Origin: CAVYTF01 sp963708205
Lineage (GTDB): Bacteria > Bacteroidota > Bacteroidia > Chitinophagales > Chitinophagaceae
Reading direction: 5' to 3'
Length of the DNA: 64,000 nt
Assembly: GCA_963708205.1 (NCBI GenBank)
Contig: OY970196.1
Coordinates: forward strand, 2,914,001 to 2,978,000
Of the stretch, positions 1 to 8,563 are shown in pieces; within the stretch, counting starts at the first letter, position 1, and each line of letters begins with the position of its first letter. The position numbers were made by a program, and so were the translations under genes. The notes under the pieces were generated by a model. That model saw nothing but the letters and a program-made list of their open reading frames with translations, had not been told where the DNA came from and ran no database searches.

Positions 1-1173
1 CGTCTCATTCTTATTAAATCTTGAAATATCTTTTTGTTTGAAAAATATTTTGCCTGATGTTGGTTCTATTAACCGCAAAATTGTTCTTCCTAAAGTTGTT
101 TTGCCACAGCCTGAACCGCCTACTAATCCTACAGTTTCGCTTTTTTCAATATTAAAACTTACATCATCAACAGCTTTGTTATAACTAATAGGTTTGCCAA
201 AAAAATTATTTTTTGATGGAAACCAAACCTGTATATTTTCTACTTTTAAAATGTTGGAAGGATCTTTAATAACAGGCACGTTATTTTTTTCCGTTATGAT
301 TTTTATTTGTTCCTTTTTGTCTTCTTTTTTATTATCTATAAAATCACTCACAACAGGTAATCTTTCATTTTTATTATGAACAATTGGTTTACATAAAAGC
401 AATGCTTTGGTGTAAGCATGTTGTGGATTTAAAAAAATAGTTTCAGCATCATTTGTTTCTACAATTTTTCCTTTATACAATACCATTATTTTATCTGCAA
501 TGTTTTTCACCACGCCAAGATCATGAGAAATAAACAACAAGCTGATGTTTTTTTCCTTCTGCAATTTTTTCAGGATCAGTAAAATATTTTTCTGAGTAAG
601 CACGTCAAGTGCCGTCGTAGGTTCATCGCAAATCAATATTTGCGGCGAACAACTTAGTGCCATCGCAATCATTACGCGTTGCTTTTGGCCGCCGCTTAAC
701 TGATGCGGAAAACGGTAAAAAACTTGATTAGGGTTTGGCAATTCTACCTCACGAAATAAATCAATTGTTTTTTCTTTTGCCTGAAGTGAGGAAATGTTTT
801 GGTGAGTTCTTAAAACCTCTGAAACCTGCTCTCCGCAAGTGATCACAGGATTTAAAGATGTCATCGGTTCCTGATAGATCATTGCTATTTTATTTCCGCG
901 TATGCTTTTTAGCATATCATTATTACATTTTAAAAGATCGGTACAAATGTTTTCATTAAAATGAATTTCTCCGCTTTTTATTTTGGAAATATTCGTTGGT
1001 AGCAATCCTAAAATCGACAATGCAGTAACTGATTTACCAGAGCCGGATTCGCCTACTATTGCAACAACTTCAGCTTTGTTTATTGTGAAAGAAATGTTTT
1101 CAATTGCATGAAAGATTAGATTGTGTTTTACAAAATCTATACATAGATCTTTTACTTCAAGAAGCGACTTCAT
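1..1173 (-). CDS. Dual-ATPase peptide/nickel-type ABC transporter ATP-binding protein (partial)
   Basis: Cytoplasmic ATPase that would power import of peptides or related solutes through an Opp/Dpp-type permease. The visible 391 residues begin at an ATG and run off the left edge. First half: Walker A GESGSGKS at residues 41-48, signature LSGGQKQR, Walker B ILICDEPTTALD, then SHDLG. A linker follows, then a second ATPase half starts and shows its own Walker A, GGSGCGKT, close to the window edge. Two fused halves are typical of Bacteroidota DppD-DppF (GsiA-like) fusions. The second signature and Walker B are outside the window. The permease partners are not visible, so the substrate is unknown. 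Confidence 0.9.
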   Translation of the reverse strand, partial: MKSLLEVKDLCIDFVKHNLIFHAIENISFTINKAEVVAIVGESGSGKSVTALSILGLLPTNISKIKSGEIHFNENICTDLLKCNNDMLKSIRGNKIAMIYQEPMTSLNPVITCGEQVSEVLRTHQNISSLQAKEKTIDLFREVELPNPNQVFYRFPHQLSGGQKQRVMIAMALSCSPQILICDEPTTALDVLTQKNILLILKKLQKEKNISLLFISHDLGVVKNIADKIMVLYKGKIVETNDAETIFLNPQHAYTKALLLCKPIVHNKNERLPVVSDFIDNKKEDKKEQIKIITEKNNVPVIKDPSNILKVENIQVWFPSKNNFFGKPISYNKAVDDVSFNIEKSETVGLVGGSGCGKTTLGRTILRLIEPTSGKIFFKQKDISRFNKNET

Positions 1174-1253
1174 TAGTCAAAGTTAATTTTTTATAAAGGT
1201 TTGCGTCAGCACGTTCTTATTGTTTTGTTGATTATATTTTTTAATTTTCGGGA

Positions 1254-1688
1254 ATGTTTCCGGTGAAATTTCCTGAATATGATTTTAAAATAAAAAAAGA
1301 AAATGCTCAACATTTTATTTTTGATGAAGTGCGAAAAAAATGGGTGCGCCTTACGCCGGAAGAATGGGTTCGGCAAAATTTTTTGCAATATTTGATTCAA
1401 ACAAAAAAATATCCTCCGGCATTGATGGCTGTGGAAAAAGAATTTATTTTAAACGATCTTAAAAAGCGGTGCGATATTGTTGTGTATAAAAACGCAATGC
1501 CGTGGATGATCGTAGAGTGCAAAGAGACAACCGTGCTTCTGGAAGATAAAGTGCTTGAACAGATTCTGCGTTACAATATGGCTTTGCCTTCTGAATATTT
1601 AATTATTACAAATGGACATTATTCTCATGGCTGGCAAAGGGCAAATAATACAATAAAAAAATTAGAGGAAATGCCAAATTGGCTGTAG
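1254..1688 (+). CDS. Lone type I restriction HsdR_N-like PD-(D/E)XK-fold protein
   Basis: A 144-residue protein resembling only the N-terminal nuclease-fold domain of type I restriction R subunits (HSDR_N_2 type). Visible are the conserved basic start, EEWVRQ, a core Asp (D74 in RCDIVVY) and E88-C89-K90, which match the D...ExK metal site of PD-(D/E)XK nucleases, followed by LRYN and ITNG. There is no helicase part and no hsdM or hsdS nearby. Stand-alone copies like this are common in Bacteroidota, and their role is unknown to me. The ATG lies about 80 bases from the divergently transcribed ABC transporter gene. A nuclease activity is possible from the motif but is not shown. Confidence 0.75.
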   Translation: MFPVKFPEYDFKIKKENAQHFIFDEVRKKWVRLTPEEWVRQNFLQYLIQTKKYPPALMAVEKEFILNDLKKRCDIVVYKNAMPWMIVECKETTVLLEDKVLEQILRYNMALPSEYLIITNGHYSHGWQRANNTIKKLEEMPNWL

Positions 1689-1779
1689 ATATTAAGCTAA
1701 TGAATGCAGCACAGCAAACAGAACTTTGTGAGCTGGTACAAAATGCTTAATTGAAAACTAAAGTTGAAGATAAATTTAA

Positions 1780-2004
1780 TTAATTTGAGGAAGCTTTGTG
1801 CCTGTCGAAATGGTCAATATTTTTATTGAACTGTTCATCATATTCCTGCTTATATTTTTGCAGTTGCTCTTTTGTTTCTTTTATTTTGGCTTTCAAACTT
1901 TGCAGCTGTTCGTTGTTTGCAAAAGCTTCATCATACTTTTTTTGTTCGGCTATTAATTTTTGTTGTAACAGTTCAATTGTTTGTCCAAGTTGTTGAAGTT
2001 GCAT
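1780..2004 (-). CDS. Small coiled-coil protein, unknown function
   Basis: A 74-residue, highly charged Gln/Glu/Lys-rich protein predicted to be one continuous coiled coil (roughly residues 4-55, starting MQLQQLGQTI). The open frame extends upstream to 126 codons, but the extra N-terminal part is low-complexity and Lys/Phe-rich with no recognisable domain, so I start at the ATG at 2004. No catalytic motif is seen. It faces the YCII gene divergently. It could be a structural or scaffold peptide; function not recognised. Confidence 0.5.
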   Translation of the reverse strand: MQLQQLGQTIELLQQKLIAEQKKYDEAFANNEQLQSLKAKIKETKEQLQKYKQEYDEQFNKNIDHFDRHKASSN

Positions 2005-2183
2005 AAATATTTTTAGAACTATATTTTCTAAAAACATACCAGATTTTCTTAAAAGCATTATAAGCCTTGTTTTTATTTTGAATAAAATCTTAAAAAATAA
2101 TTTTTCCTTTTGTCCTGTTTTTTTCTTTTCAATTGTTATGAAAGCAGAAAACAAATTCAAATAACAATTAAAAATTAAAGATT

Positions 2184-2540
2184 ATGAAAGAGTTCTTATT
2201 AGTATTCCGGCGCGATTTTACGTCAACTGCAGATCAGCCATCACCCGAACAATTACAGGCAATGATGAAGCCGTGGCAAGATTGGATGGGAAGCCTTGCT
2301 GCACAAAATGTTTTAGCTAACAGCGGCAACAGGCTTGCATCTGAGGGCAAAGTAGTAAAGCCAAATAAAGTTATAACTGATGGACCTTATGTAGAAATGA
2401 AAGAAGCGATCGGTGGCTATATCATCGTAAAAGCAAACACTTTGCAGGAAGCTGCAGAACTTTCAAAAGGCTGTCCCGTATTGATGGTTGGCGGCAATGT
2501 AGAAGTGCGGCAGATCGTGCCAATGGACGATAATAGTTAA
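2184..2540 (+). CDS. YCII/DGPF-family protein of an ECF42 sigma module
   Basis: A 118-residue YCII-related (dimeric alpha/beta barrel) protein. The family signature is visible as DGPYVEMKEAIGGY near residues 74-87, the equivalent of the DGPF(A/T)E motif, and the C-terminus has VEVRQI. DGPF proteins are the characteristic partners and proposed targets of ECF42 sigma factors, and the next gene is such a sigma factor, 44 bases downstream. The biochemical role of DGPF proteins is not established. An A-rich leader rather than a Shine-Dalgarno sequence precedes the ATG, as is usual in Bacteroidota. Confidence 0.88.
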   Translation: MKEFLLVFRRDFTSTADQPSPEQLQAMMKPWQDWMGSLAAQNVLANSGNRLASEGKVVKPNKVITDGPYVEMKEAIGGYIIVKANTLQEAAELSKGCPVLMVGGNVEVRQIVPMDDNS

Positions 2541-2551
2541 AACAAAAACTT

Positions 2552-2584
2552 AAACGCCTCTGTACATTTGCAGAGGCGTTTTTT
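2552..2584 (+). terminator. Intrinsic-terminator-like hairpin touching the sigma factor start codon
   Basis: The arms AACGCCTCTG (2553-2562) and CAGAGGCGTT (2571-2580) pair perfectly over 10 bp around an 8-nt loop, followed by a run of six T (2579-2584). The ATG of the ECF sigma gene begins at the very next base, 2585. The hairpin can end transcription after the YCII gene, or act as an attenuator that limits sigma expression. The latter is inference. Confidence 0.85.
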
Positions 2585-3832
2585 ATGCAGCAACAGGAAT
2601 TAATACCACATTTGTTCCGAACAGAATACACAAAAATCGTTTCGGTTCTCTCTGCAATCTTTGGTTTTGCTGAAATAGAAATTGCTGAAGATATAGCAAG
2701 CGATACTTTTTTAACAGCTTCTGAAACATGGGGCTTAAAAGGTTTGCCAAAAAATCCAACTGCGTGGTTGTATAGCGTTGCGAAAAATAAAGCTAAAAAT
2801 TATTTGCAGCGAAGCGCAGTTTTTCAAAATAAAATCTCTTCTCAATTAAAAAATAATCTGCAAGAAATTAATGAACCTGATATTGATCTTTCTGTAAAAA
2901 ATATTAACGACAGTCAATTGCAAATGATGTTTGCAATTTGTCATCCATCTATTTCGAAAGAAGCACAAATTGGTTTGTCACTTCGTTTTCTTTGCGGTTT
3001 TGGCATTGAAGAAATTGCTGATGCATTTCTTACACATAAAGAAACAATCAACAAAAGATTATTCAGAGCGAAAGAAAAATTAAGGGAAGAAAAAATAAAA
3101 ATTGAAATGCCCTGTGAAAAAGAAATTGAAGAGAGGCTGGAAGTTGTATTAACTACTTTATATCTTTTATTCAGTGAAGGATATTATTCAACAAGTCAGA
3201 ACACAACATTAAGAAAAGACCTTTGTTTAGAAGCGATACGTTTGTGTTTTATGCTTGTTGAAAACAACAGCACGAATAAGCCAACGACAAACGCCTTGTT
3301 ATCATTAATGTGTTTTCATGCATCAAGGTTTGAAGCGCGGACAAATGAAAAAGGAGAGTTGATTTTATATGAAGATCAGGATACAAAACTCTGGAATGAT
3401 GAACTGATAAGTAAAGGAAAATATTTTCTTAATAGTGCGGCAAGCGGAAATAAAATTTCTAAATATCATTTAGAAGCAACCATTGCTTACTGGCATACAC
3501 ATAAAGAAAACACGAAAGAAAAATGGGAAAATATTTTACAACTTTACAACAGGTTATTGCAAATAGAATACTCACCGATTGCAGCGCTTAACAGAACATA
3601 CGCGCTTTCTAAAGCAAATGGAAAAGCAGCAGCTATTAATGAAGCAGAGAAATTAAATTTGAAAGACAATCATTTTTATTTTGCGTTGCTCGGCGAATTA
3701 TACACAGATGTATCAAATGAAAAAGCAAAGCAAAATTTTGATAAAGCATATGCGCTTGCAAAAACACAAACCGATAAACAAACTCTACAAAACAAAATAA
3801 ATAAGCTCAAAGCAATATCTATGATAGAATAA
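2585..3832 (+). CDS. ECF42-type RNA polymerase sigma factor with C-terminal TPR extension
   Basis: A 415-residue alternative sigma factor. The N-terminus (ELIPHLFRTEY, then DIASDTFLTASE) is sigma region 2. Region 4 around residues 130-175 has a helix-turn-helix (GIEEIADAFLTHKETINKRLFRAKEKL). The remaining ~240 residues are the long helical extension of the ECF42 group, with the marker YLLFSEGYYS and TPR-like repeats. ECF42 factors have no classical anti-sigma factor and are thought to be controlled through this extension and linked DGPF proteins, one of which lies upstream. The ATG sits directly behind the T-run of a terminator hairpin, so there is no room for an ordinary ribosome site after termination. 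Family alignment from memory supports this start. Confidence 0.9.
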   Translation: MQQQELIPHLFRTEYTKIVSVLSAIFGFAEIEIAEDIASDTFLTASETWGLKGLPKNPTAWLYSVAKNKAKNYLQRSAVFQNKISSQLKNNLQEINEPDIDLSVKNINDSQLQMMFAICHPSISKEAQIGLSLRFLCGFGIEEIADAFLTHKETINKRLFRAKEKLREEKIKIEMPCEKEIEERLEVVLTTLYLLFSEGYYSTSQNTTLRKDLCLEAIRLCFMLVENNSTNKPTTNALLSLMCFHASRFEARTNEKGELILYEDQDTKLWNDELISKGKYFLNSAASGNKISKYHLEATIAYWHTHKENTKEKWENILQLYNRLLQIEYSPIAALNRTYALSKANGKAAAINEAEKLNLKDNHFYFALLGELYTDVSNEKAKQNFDKAYALAKTQTDKQTLQNKINKLKAISMIE

Positions 3833-3843
3833 AAATATTCCAC

Positions 3844-4305
3844 ATGCCCAAAGAAGATATTAAAGGACCTATTAAATTTTTAAAAGCATTTCCTGAATCT
3901 GTGAAAGCTTTAACTTTTTGGTTAAGAGATTTTGTCTGGAATTTATATCCGCAATGCAATGAACTTATTTATGACAACTACAATGCTTTGGCAGTTGGTT
4001 TTTCACCAACAGCAAAAGCAGGCGATGCTTTTTGCAGCATTGCTGTTTTCAGCAATCATATAAACTTTGGTTTTAATCGCGGTTCTGAAATTAATGATCC
4101 GGATAAAATATTAATTGGCAAAGGAAATTTATACAGATATATAACATTGACCAACGAAAAAGAACTGCCTAAAACTTATATGAAAAAACTTTTGAAAGAA
4201 GCTTATGCAAATGCAATAGCAAGATTGAAAGATGAAAACCAAATTGTAAAAGGAAAGACAATAACAAAATCAATATCGCCTGTAAAAAGACGACCCGTTT
4301 CATAA
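3844..4305 (+). CDS. DUF1801 (YdhG-like) protein
   Basis: A 153-residue protein of the DUF1801/YdhG fold, related to bacterial iron-chaperone-like and frataxin-like small proteins. Visible are the helical start, an ELIYDNYNALAVGFSPT segment where the family has its 'Y..P.f' core, INFGF, and a C-terminal helix pair (KLLKEAYANAIARL). It starts 11 bases after the sigma factor stop, so it is probably co-transcribed with it; DUF1801 and YCII proteins are common cargo of ECF42 loci. No catalytic residues can be assigned. Confidence 0.75.
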   Translation: MPKEDIKGPIKFLKAFPESVKALTFWLRDFVWNLYPQCNELIYDNYNALAVGFSPTAKAGDAFCSIAVFSNHINFGFNRGSEINDPDKILIGKGNLYRYITLTNEKELPKTYMKKLLKEAYANAIARLKDENQIVKGKTITKSISPVKRRPVS

Positions 4306-4324
4306 GATTTTATCATTACAATAA

Positions 4325-4825
4325 TCAGGAATTGCTGTCGAGTTCCTTCAACAGATCTTCGAGATCAAGTGCATTGGTTGCCATCACAAGCGAACCATCT
4401 GCATTATATTTCCAAAGTTCTTTTGGTCTGTCCCAATATAATTCTACACCGTTTCCATCAGGATCATCCAAATACAAAGCTTCTGAAACCAAATGGTCCG
4501 CAGCACCTGATAATGGATAATATACTCTGCGCAAACGATCATAAATTATTGCAAGGTCTTTGCGCTCCGGATATAAAATTGCCGTATGATATAAGCCAAC
4601 ACTGTTAACAGGCGCAGGTGGTAAACCCTTGCTGTGCCAGGTGTTTAAGCCAATATGATGATGATATCCACCTGCAGAAATAAATGCGGCTTGGGTGCCG
4701 TAAGTAGTAGTTATCTGAAAGCCCAGCAGTTCACAATAAAATTCAAGGGAGCGTTTTAGATCACTTACTTTTAAATGCACATGACCTATGCGCGTTTGCG
4801 CAGGAATGATGTATTCTTTTTCCAT
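4325..4825 (-). CDS. VOC-superfamily (glyoxalase/extradiol dioxygenase fold) protein
   Basis: A 166-residue, two-module vicinal oxygen chelate protein close to the CatE branch of ring-cleaving dioxygenases. The first module begins RIGHVHLKVSDLKRSLEFYCELLGF with metal-ligand type His. The second has GLYHTAIL and ends YLDDPDGNGVELYWD, which carries the usual Glu ligand. It is much shorter than a full catechol 2,3-dioxygenase (about 285 residues), so it is probably a small-molecule-binding or resistance-type family member. It converges on the DUF1801 gene. The substrate cannot be named. Confidence 0.8.
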   Translation of the reverse strand: MEKEYIIPAQTRIGHVHLKVSDLKRSLEFYCELLGFQITTTYGTQAAFISAGGYHHHIGLNTWHSKGLPPAPVNSVGLYHTAILYPERKDLAIIYDRLRRVYYPLSGAADHLVSEALYLDDPDGNGVELYWDRPKELWKYNADGSLVMATNALDLEDLLKELDSNS

Positions 4826-5136
4826 AAAAAGTATTTTGTTTTATGAAGTTATGGTAAAATAAAATTTTAATTTTTTGCAAAATTCAATACAGCAAAGGGT
4901 TTTGGAATAAAAAGGTAACAGGTTAATTTTTCTACATTTCAAAAAAACATTTTCTACAAAAGTTTTTGGTCTTATATAAAAATGAAAATGCTTTGTTTAT
5001 ACATTTTACACAAAAAATTGAAACCTAAAACTTTGCAAGGCTGAGCTATAAAAAAAACATTTTTTATCACTTTTTGGCAAAATAATTTCAGCATATTAGG
5101 TAACATCAATTTTAGTAACAATTAAAAACTGTAGTT
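4826..5136. other. AT-rich intergenic region, no gene seen
   Basis: About 310 bases of strongly AT-rich sequence between the divergent VOC and KGG genes. It presumably holds both promoters, but I could not find a clear TTTG-N19-TAnnTTTG pair or any repeat. Confidence 0.6.
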
Positions 5137-5361
5137 ATGCCTAACAATGAAAAACAAGGAAACAACAATTCCAAGAGAGGGTTTGCATCAATGGATGAAG
5201 AAAAACAAAAAGAAATCTCCAGCAAAGGAGGAAAAGCTTCTCATGAATCTGGTAACGCGCATGAATTCAATTCAGAAGAAGCAAGCGAAGCCGGACGTAA
5301 AGGTGGTGAAGCAAGCCACGGAGGTGGCCGTGGAAGCAATCAAGGCGGCGGCGGAAGATAA
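5137..5361 (+). CDS. KGG-repeat general stress protein
   Basis: A 74-residue, very hydrophilic Gly/Ser/Lys/Glu-rich protein with the stress-induced KGG motif: GFASMDEEKQKEISSKGGKA and, about 30 residues later, a second copy EASEAGRKGGEA. The C-terminus is a Gly-rich tail. Proteins with this repeat (YciG, GsiB, ConA type) accumulate in starvation, osmotic or desiccation stress and are largely disordered. It is a single-gene unit followed by a strong terminator. Confidence 0.88.
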   Translation: MPNNEKQGNNNSKRGFASMDEEKQKEISSKGGKASHESGNAHEFNSEEASEAGRKGGEASHGGGRGSNQGGGGR

Positions 5362-5378
5362 TCTCGTTTCCTTCAATA

Positions 5379-5407
5379 AAAAGTGCCTTAAATAAGGCAC
5401 TTTTTTT
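5379..5407 (+). terminator. Rho-independent terminator after the KGG gene
   Basis: AAGTGCCTT and AAGGCACTT arms (5381-5402) enclose a short A/T loop and run into seven T. It lies 20 bases after the stop codon of the KGG gene. Confidence 0.9.
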
Positions 5408-5850
5408 ATGTCTAAAAATAGCTAACGGAACAAGGGTTGTTACATCTTCTCATTCAACACAACCTGTAAAACCATTATAATGAAAATGAAAAGAACATCA
5501 AACAATTAATTCTGAAATTTCCCGTAGAAAAAATAATCTATTTTGTTTGAAGTAAACCAGGAGGGTTCGCTGTTTAAATGAGTATTCTTGCTTAATAAGA
5601 TTCTGAAAATATAAAAAAAGGCGAAGAATATTCTTCTCCGCTTTGTATTTAAAAGTTAGTGATTGGTTTAGCTATTTGCAATAATCACTTTATGAATAAA
5701 AATAGATCAACCTGCTTTATTATCTGAAGCATATAGGTTATTGATTAAAAATAGTCAACCAGAAAATTTTTAAGAAATTTTAATACAAAAGCAATAATGA
5801 TTTGTATTAGTGAGATTAATTTTTGATAAAGTTTTTGCAGCAAATTTATT
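5408..5850. other. AT-rich intergenic region, no gene seen
   Basis: About 440 bases with no open frame of useful length, no tandem repeat and no tRNA. A short A-rich start-like stretch near 5480 encodes only nine codons. It may be decayed sequence; nothing positive can be claimed. Confidence 0.55.
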
Positions 5851-6921
5851 CTACTTAATCCTCTTCAACTTCAAATCAACAGCATCTTTTTTGTAAATTC
5901 CATTCATGTTGAGCAAACTATCATTAATAAACTGGTAATGAAAAAGGGTTGAATCTGTAATGTTATCTCCTGTATAAAAACTTACAAAAACAGTATGCTG
6001 TTTTTCGTTCACCTTATAATCAATATATAGATCTTTATCTTCAATTTTGTTGGCATTGTAGCGAAACAATCCTCCGTAGCGCCATTCAAAATATATCTTG
6101 TTCCAAATGCTGTCTTCACAGTCATTCGGCACGAGTACTGCATTGTTTTTTGTGTAAGATGTAACCTGCCATTCACCATTAAGTTTTGTTTTCGGTTCAA
6201 AGCTTTGTTTTAAAAAATAGACGTTTAAAAATGCAGCCAGAATTACTGCAACTCTTGCAATATTAAGCAAGCCTGCCTGCAACCTAAGCGGCATAGTGCC
6301 TTTGTAGGAGAAAACAGTTTTCAACTTATCGTAATCAAGAAATAATAAAAACAAGAGGATAAAAGTATAATGCGCAGAATTAAAATAGGCAAGCGGCGAG
6401 ATGGCATAAAAATGATTTACCAGATCAATGTTCACCATTACAGGCAGCAATAAAAAAATAGCGGCTAATCTTGTTTTCCTGAACATCAATAAAATACTAC
6501 CGCCTATCTGCATACTGCCTAAAATATTAACCAGCGTTTGAGAATGACCGTAATACACCCACGTTAGCCAAAAACCATTCAGATCACCAACCGGTGTTTC
6601 CAATACATTTTGCGGAGGTTGAAACTGCGTCTTTAAAATTTTCGCAAAGCCATACGTGGAGATGTAGTAAGCAACATAAAAAATAATAATGCCCTGAAAC
6701 CATTTATGCAGGTAATTGCCTTTATTAGTTTTTTGCCAAGCCAAAGCAATAATAAAACTGATAATGATCATTGTGGCAATGGCAAGTAGAACGGTTGTTG
6801 GGTTTGAGGCTAAACCATATTCCATTGTTGCACCAGCATCCGTCATGCCGAAAATGCCGACAACCACAAGCATTAAACAAAGCACCTCAAAATATTTTAA
6901 CCAGAAGCTGCGTGTTTTCAT
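5851..6921 (-). CDS. DoxX-like integral membrane protein with C-terminal soluble domain
   Basis: A 356-residue protein with about seven or eight hydrophobic segments in residues 12-240 (for example LCLMLVVVGIFGM, TMIIISFIIALAW, LAAIFLLLPVMV, YTFILLFLLFLDY), resembling the DoxX/terminal-oxidase-subunit fold. A soluble C-terminus of ~115 residues starts LNGEWQVTSYTKN and looks like a small beta-rich lipocalin-type domain. No catalytic motif is seen. Function unknown; Bacteroidota carry many such proteins. It is a single-gene unit. Confidence 0.65.
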   Translation of the reverse strand: MKTRSFWLKYFEVLCLMLVVVGIFGMTDAGATMEYGLASNPTTVLLAIATMIIISFIIALAWQKTNKGNYLHKWFQGIIIFYVAYYISTYGFAKILKTQFQPPQNVLETPVGDLNGFWLTWVYYGHSQTLVNILGSMQIGGSILLMFRKTRLAAIFLLLPVMVNIDLVNHFYAISPLAYFNSAHYTFILLFLLFLDYDKLKTVFSYKGTMPLRLQAGLLNIARVAVILAAFLNVYFLKQSFEPKTKLNGEWQVTSYTKNNAVLVPNDCEDSIWNKIYFEWRYGGLFRYNANKIEDKDLYIDYKVNEKQHTVFVSFYTGDNITDSTLFHYQFINDSLLNMNGIYKKDAVDLKLKRIK

Positions 6922-7116
6922 TGCTGATTAGTTTTGACTAAAGCAGAATTTATTATTTAAAAGTAAAAATAAATATTTTCATCTTGTCTGTCGCTGAGGC
7001 TTTTATTTTATTGTGATAAATAGACCAGGGGACCCAGACTTGACTTCTTTGAAATATATTTACTCAGACTCAATTACTATTTATACAACTCGATTAATTA
7101 ACCAATAAAAAGATTT

Positions 7117-7238
7117 GGTTCACACTGTAAATTCTATGGTGCGCACTATAAATTCTTTGGTTCACACTGTAAGTTCTATGGTTCACACTGTAAGTTCTAT
7201 GGTACGCACTATAGGTTCTATGGTACGCACTGTAAACG
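7117..7238. repeat. 21-bp tandem array A (about 6 units)
   Basis: Six head-to-tail units starting at 7117, 7138, 7159, 7180, 7201 and 7222, each exactly 21 bases; the last is partly degenerate. Typical core: GGTTCACACTGTAAGTTC. Substitutions are concentrated at a few positions (GTT/GTA/GTG, TGT/TAT). The array ends 2 bases from the stop codon of the NHL-repeat lipoprotein gene. Open frames through it exist only because 21 is a multiple of three. Confidence 0.95.
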
Positions 7239-7239
7239 C

Positions 7240-8328
7240 TTATTGCAGCATTATTTTGCGTATGCAGTTGTTGTTGAGATCTGCTACATACAAGTTTCCG
7301 GCAGCATCAATTGCTATACCTGTGGGATAATTAAATTCAGCTGTTGCGCCCGTTCCATCTTCAAAACCTAAAATGCCGTTTCCTGCAATGGTAGTTACAA
7401 CTCCCGCGGGGGTTATTTTTCTTATCCGCGCATTATATTCATCTGCTACATAAATATTTCCCACCGCATCTACGGCTAACCCTGCAGGAGCAGCAAACTG
7501 CGCAGCAGCTCCCGTGCCGTCAGCATAACCAAAAGTTCCTGAACCGGCAAGTGTAGAAACTGCACCGTCAGAAGTGATTTTTCTTATAACATTATTTCCG
7601 GCATCAGATACATATAGATTACCGGATTGATCTATGGCGATTCCTTCAGGTGAATTAAATTGCGCACCCGCACCAGTGCCTTGTTTGTATCCTTCGGAAG
7701 CAGAGCCTGCAAAAGTGGTGACCATACCTTGCGGCGAAATTTTGCGGATGCAATTATTGCCTTCATCCGCTACGTATACATTTCCTGCTGCGTCAGTAAC
7801 CAAACTCTCTGGCAAATTAAATTCGGCGATGGTATCATCTCCGTCTTTCAAAGCCGCGGAGCCGGTGCCTGCAAAAGTTGCGACAGTGTCAATGGAGTTT
7901 ATTATTCTGATAACATTATTTCCCTGGTCTGCAATAAATACATTGCCGCTGTTATCGAACGCAAGGCCTGTGGGAAAGCTAAACTGCGCAGCTAAATCGG
8001 GCGCATTAAAATATCCTTTGCTCCCAGGCGTGCCTGCAAAAGTAGACACCAAACCTGCCGAAGTATCAATTTCACGGATGCAGTTATTTACTTCATCTGC
8101 AACAAAAAGATGACCGGCATTATCAAAACAAAGCGAGAAAGGGGTATTGAATTGTGCAGAGAGTAATGGACCATCGGCATAACCGCCTGTACTTCCGGCG
8201 ATGGTGATCACTATATTTTGTCCGCCGGTTGTGTCTATACCGCCGGGACCACCAGGAGTAGTAACTCCTTTTTTAAGACAGGAAGAAAGTAAAATAACCG
8301 ATAAACAAAAAAGACATGCCCTTTTCAT
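7240..8328 (-). CDS. NHL-repeat beta-propeller lipoprotein
   Basis: A 362-residue exported lipoprotein: signal MKRACLFCLSVILLSSC with the lipobox Cys at 17, a Gly/Pro/Thr linker, then six NHL repeats of ~50-55 residues. Each repeat shows FNxPxGLAxDxxGNxYVADxxNNxIRKI followed by TxAGxxxxGYxDG. Six repeats close a beta-propeller, usually a protein- or glycan-binding platform on the cell surface or in the periplasm. A catalytic role is not indicated. A 21-bp tandem array begins just 2 bases after the stop codon. Confidence 0.88.
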   Translation of the reverse strand: MKRACLFCLSVILLSSCLKKGVTTPGGPGGIDTTGGQNIVITIAGSTGGYADGPLLSAQFNTPFSLCFDNAGHLFVADEVNNCIREIDTSAGLVSTFAGTPGSKGYFNAPDLAAQFSFPTGLAFDNSGNVFIADQGNNVIRIINSIDTVATFAGTGSAALKDGDDTIAEFNLPESLVTDAAGNVYVADEGNNCIRKISPQGMVTTFAGSASEGYKQGTGAGAQFNSPEGIAIDQSGNLYVSDAGNNVIRKITSDGAVSTLAGSGTFGYADGTGAAAQFAAPAGLAVDAVGNIYVADEYNARIRKITPAGVVTTIAGNGILGFEDGTGATAEFNYPTGIAIDAAGNLYVADLNNNCIRKIMLQ

Positions 8329-8563
8329 AAATAATATTTGCTGCCGCAGAAGGGAATTTAAAAAACGAAGCGAAGATAAAGTTTATGCGTAAAAATGAGG
8401 AACTTTAAAAATGATTACTTTGTTGCAAAATGAAATAAAGCTGTGCAACTGGTGCTTGTTCAGATGAGAGGTTAAGCAAAACATTAAACTTATGAAGAGC
8501 AACATAAAAGCCATGCGTGTATGAAAACAGGTTACATTCCATCATTCTACTGTATTAACCTGT

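Noticed and set aside
1254..1688. Part of a type I restriction-modification system
   Set aside because: Only the N-terminal fold is present and there are no helicase, methylase or specificity genes in the neighbourhood.
7115..7330. 71-residue open frame on the plus strand through array A
   Set aside because: Starts inside the repeat and runs into the antisense of the NHL gene.
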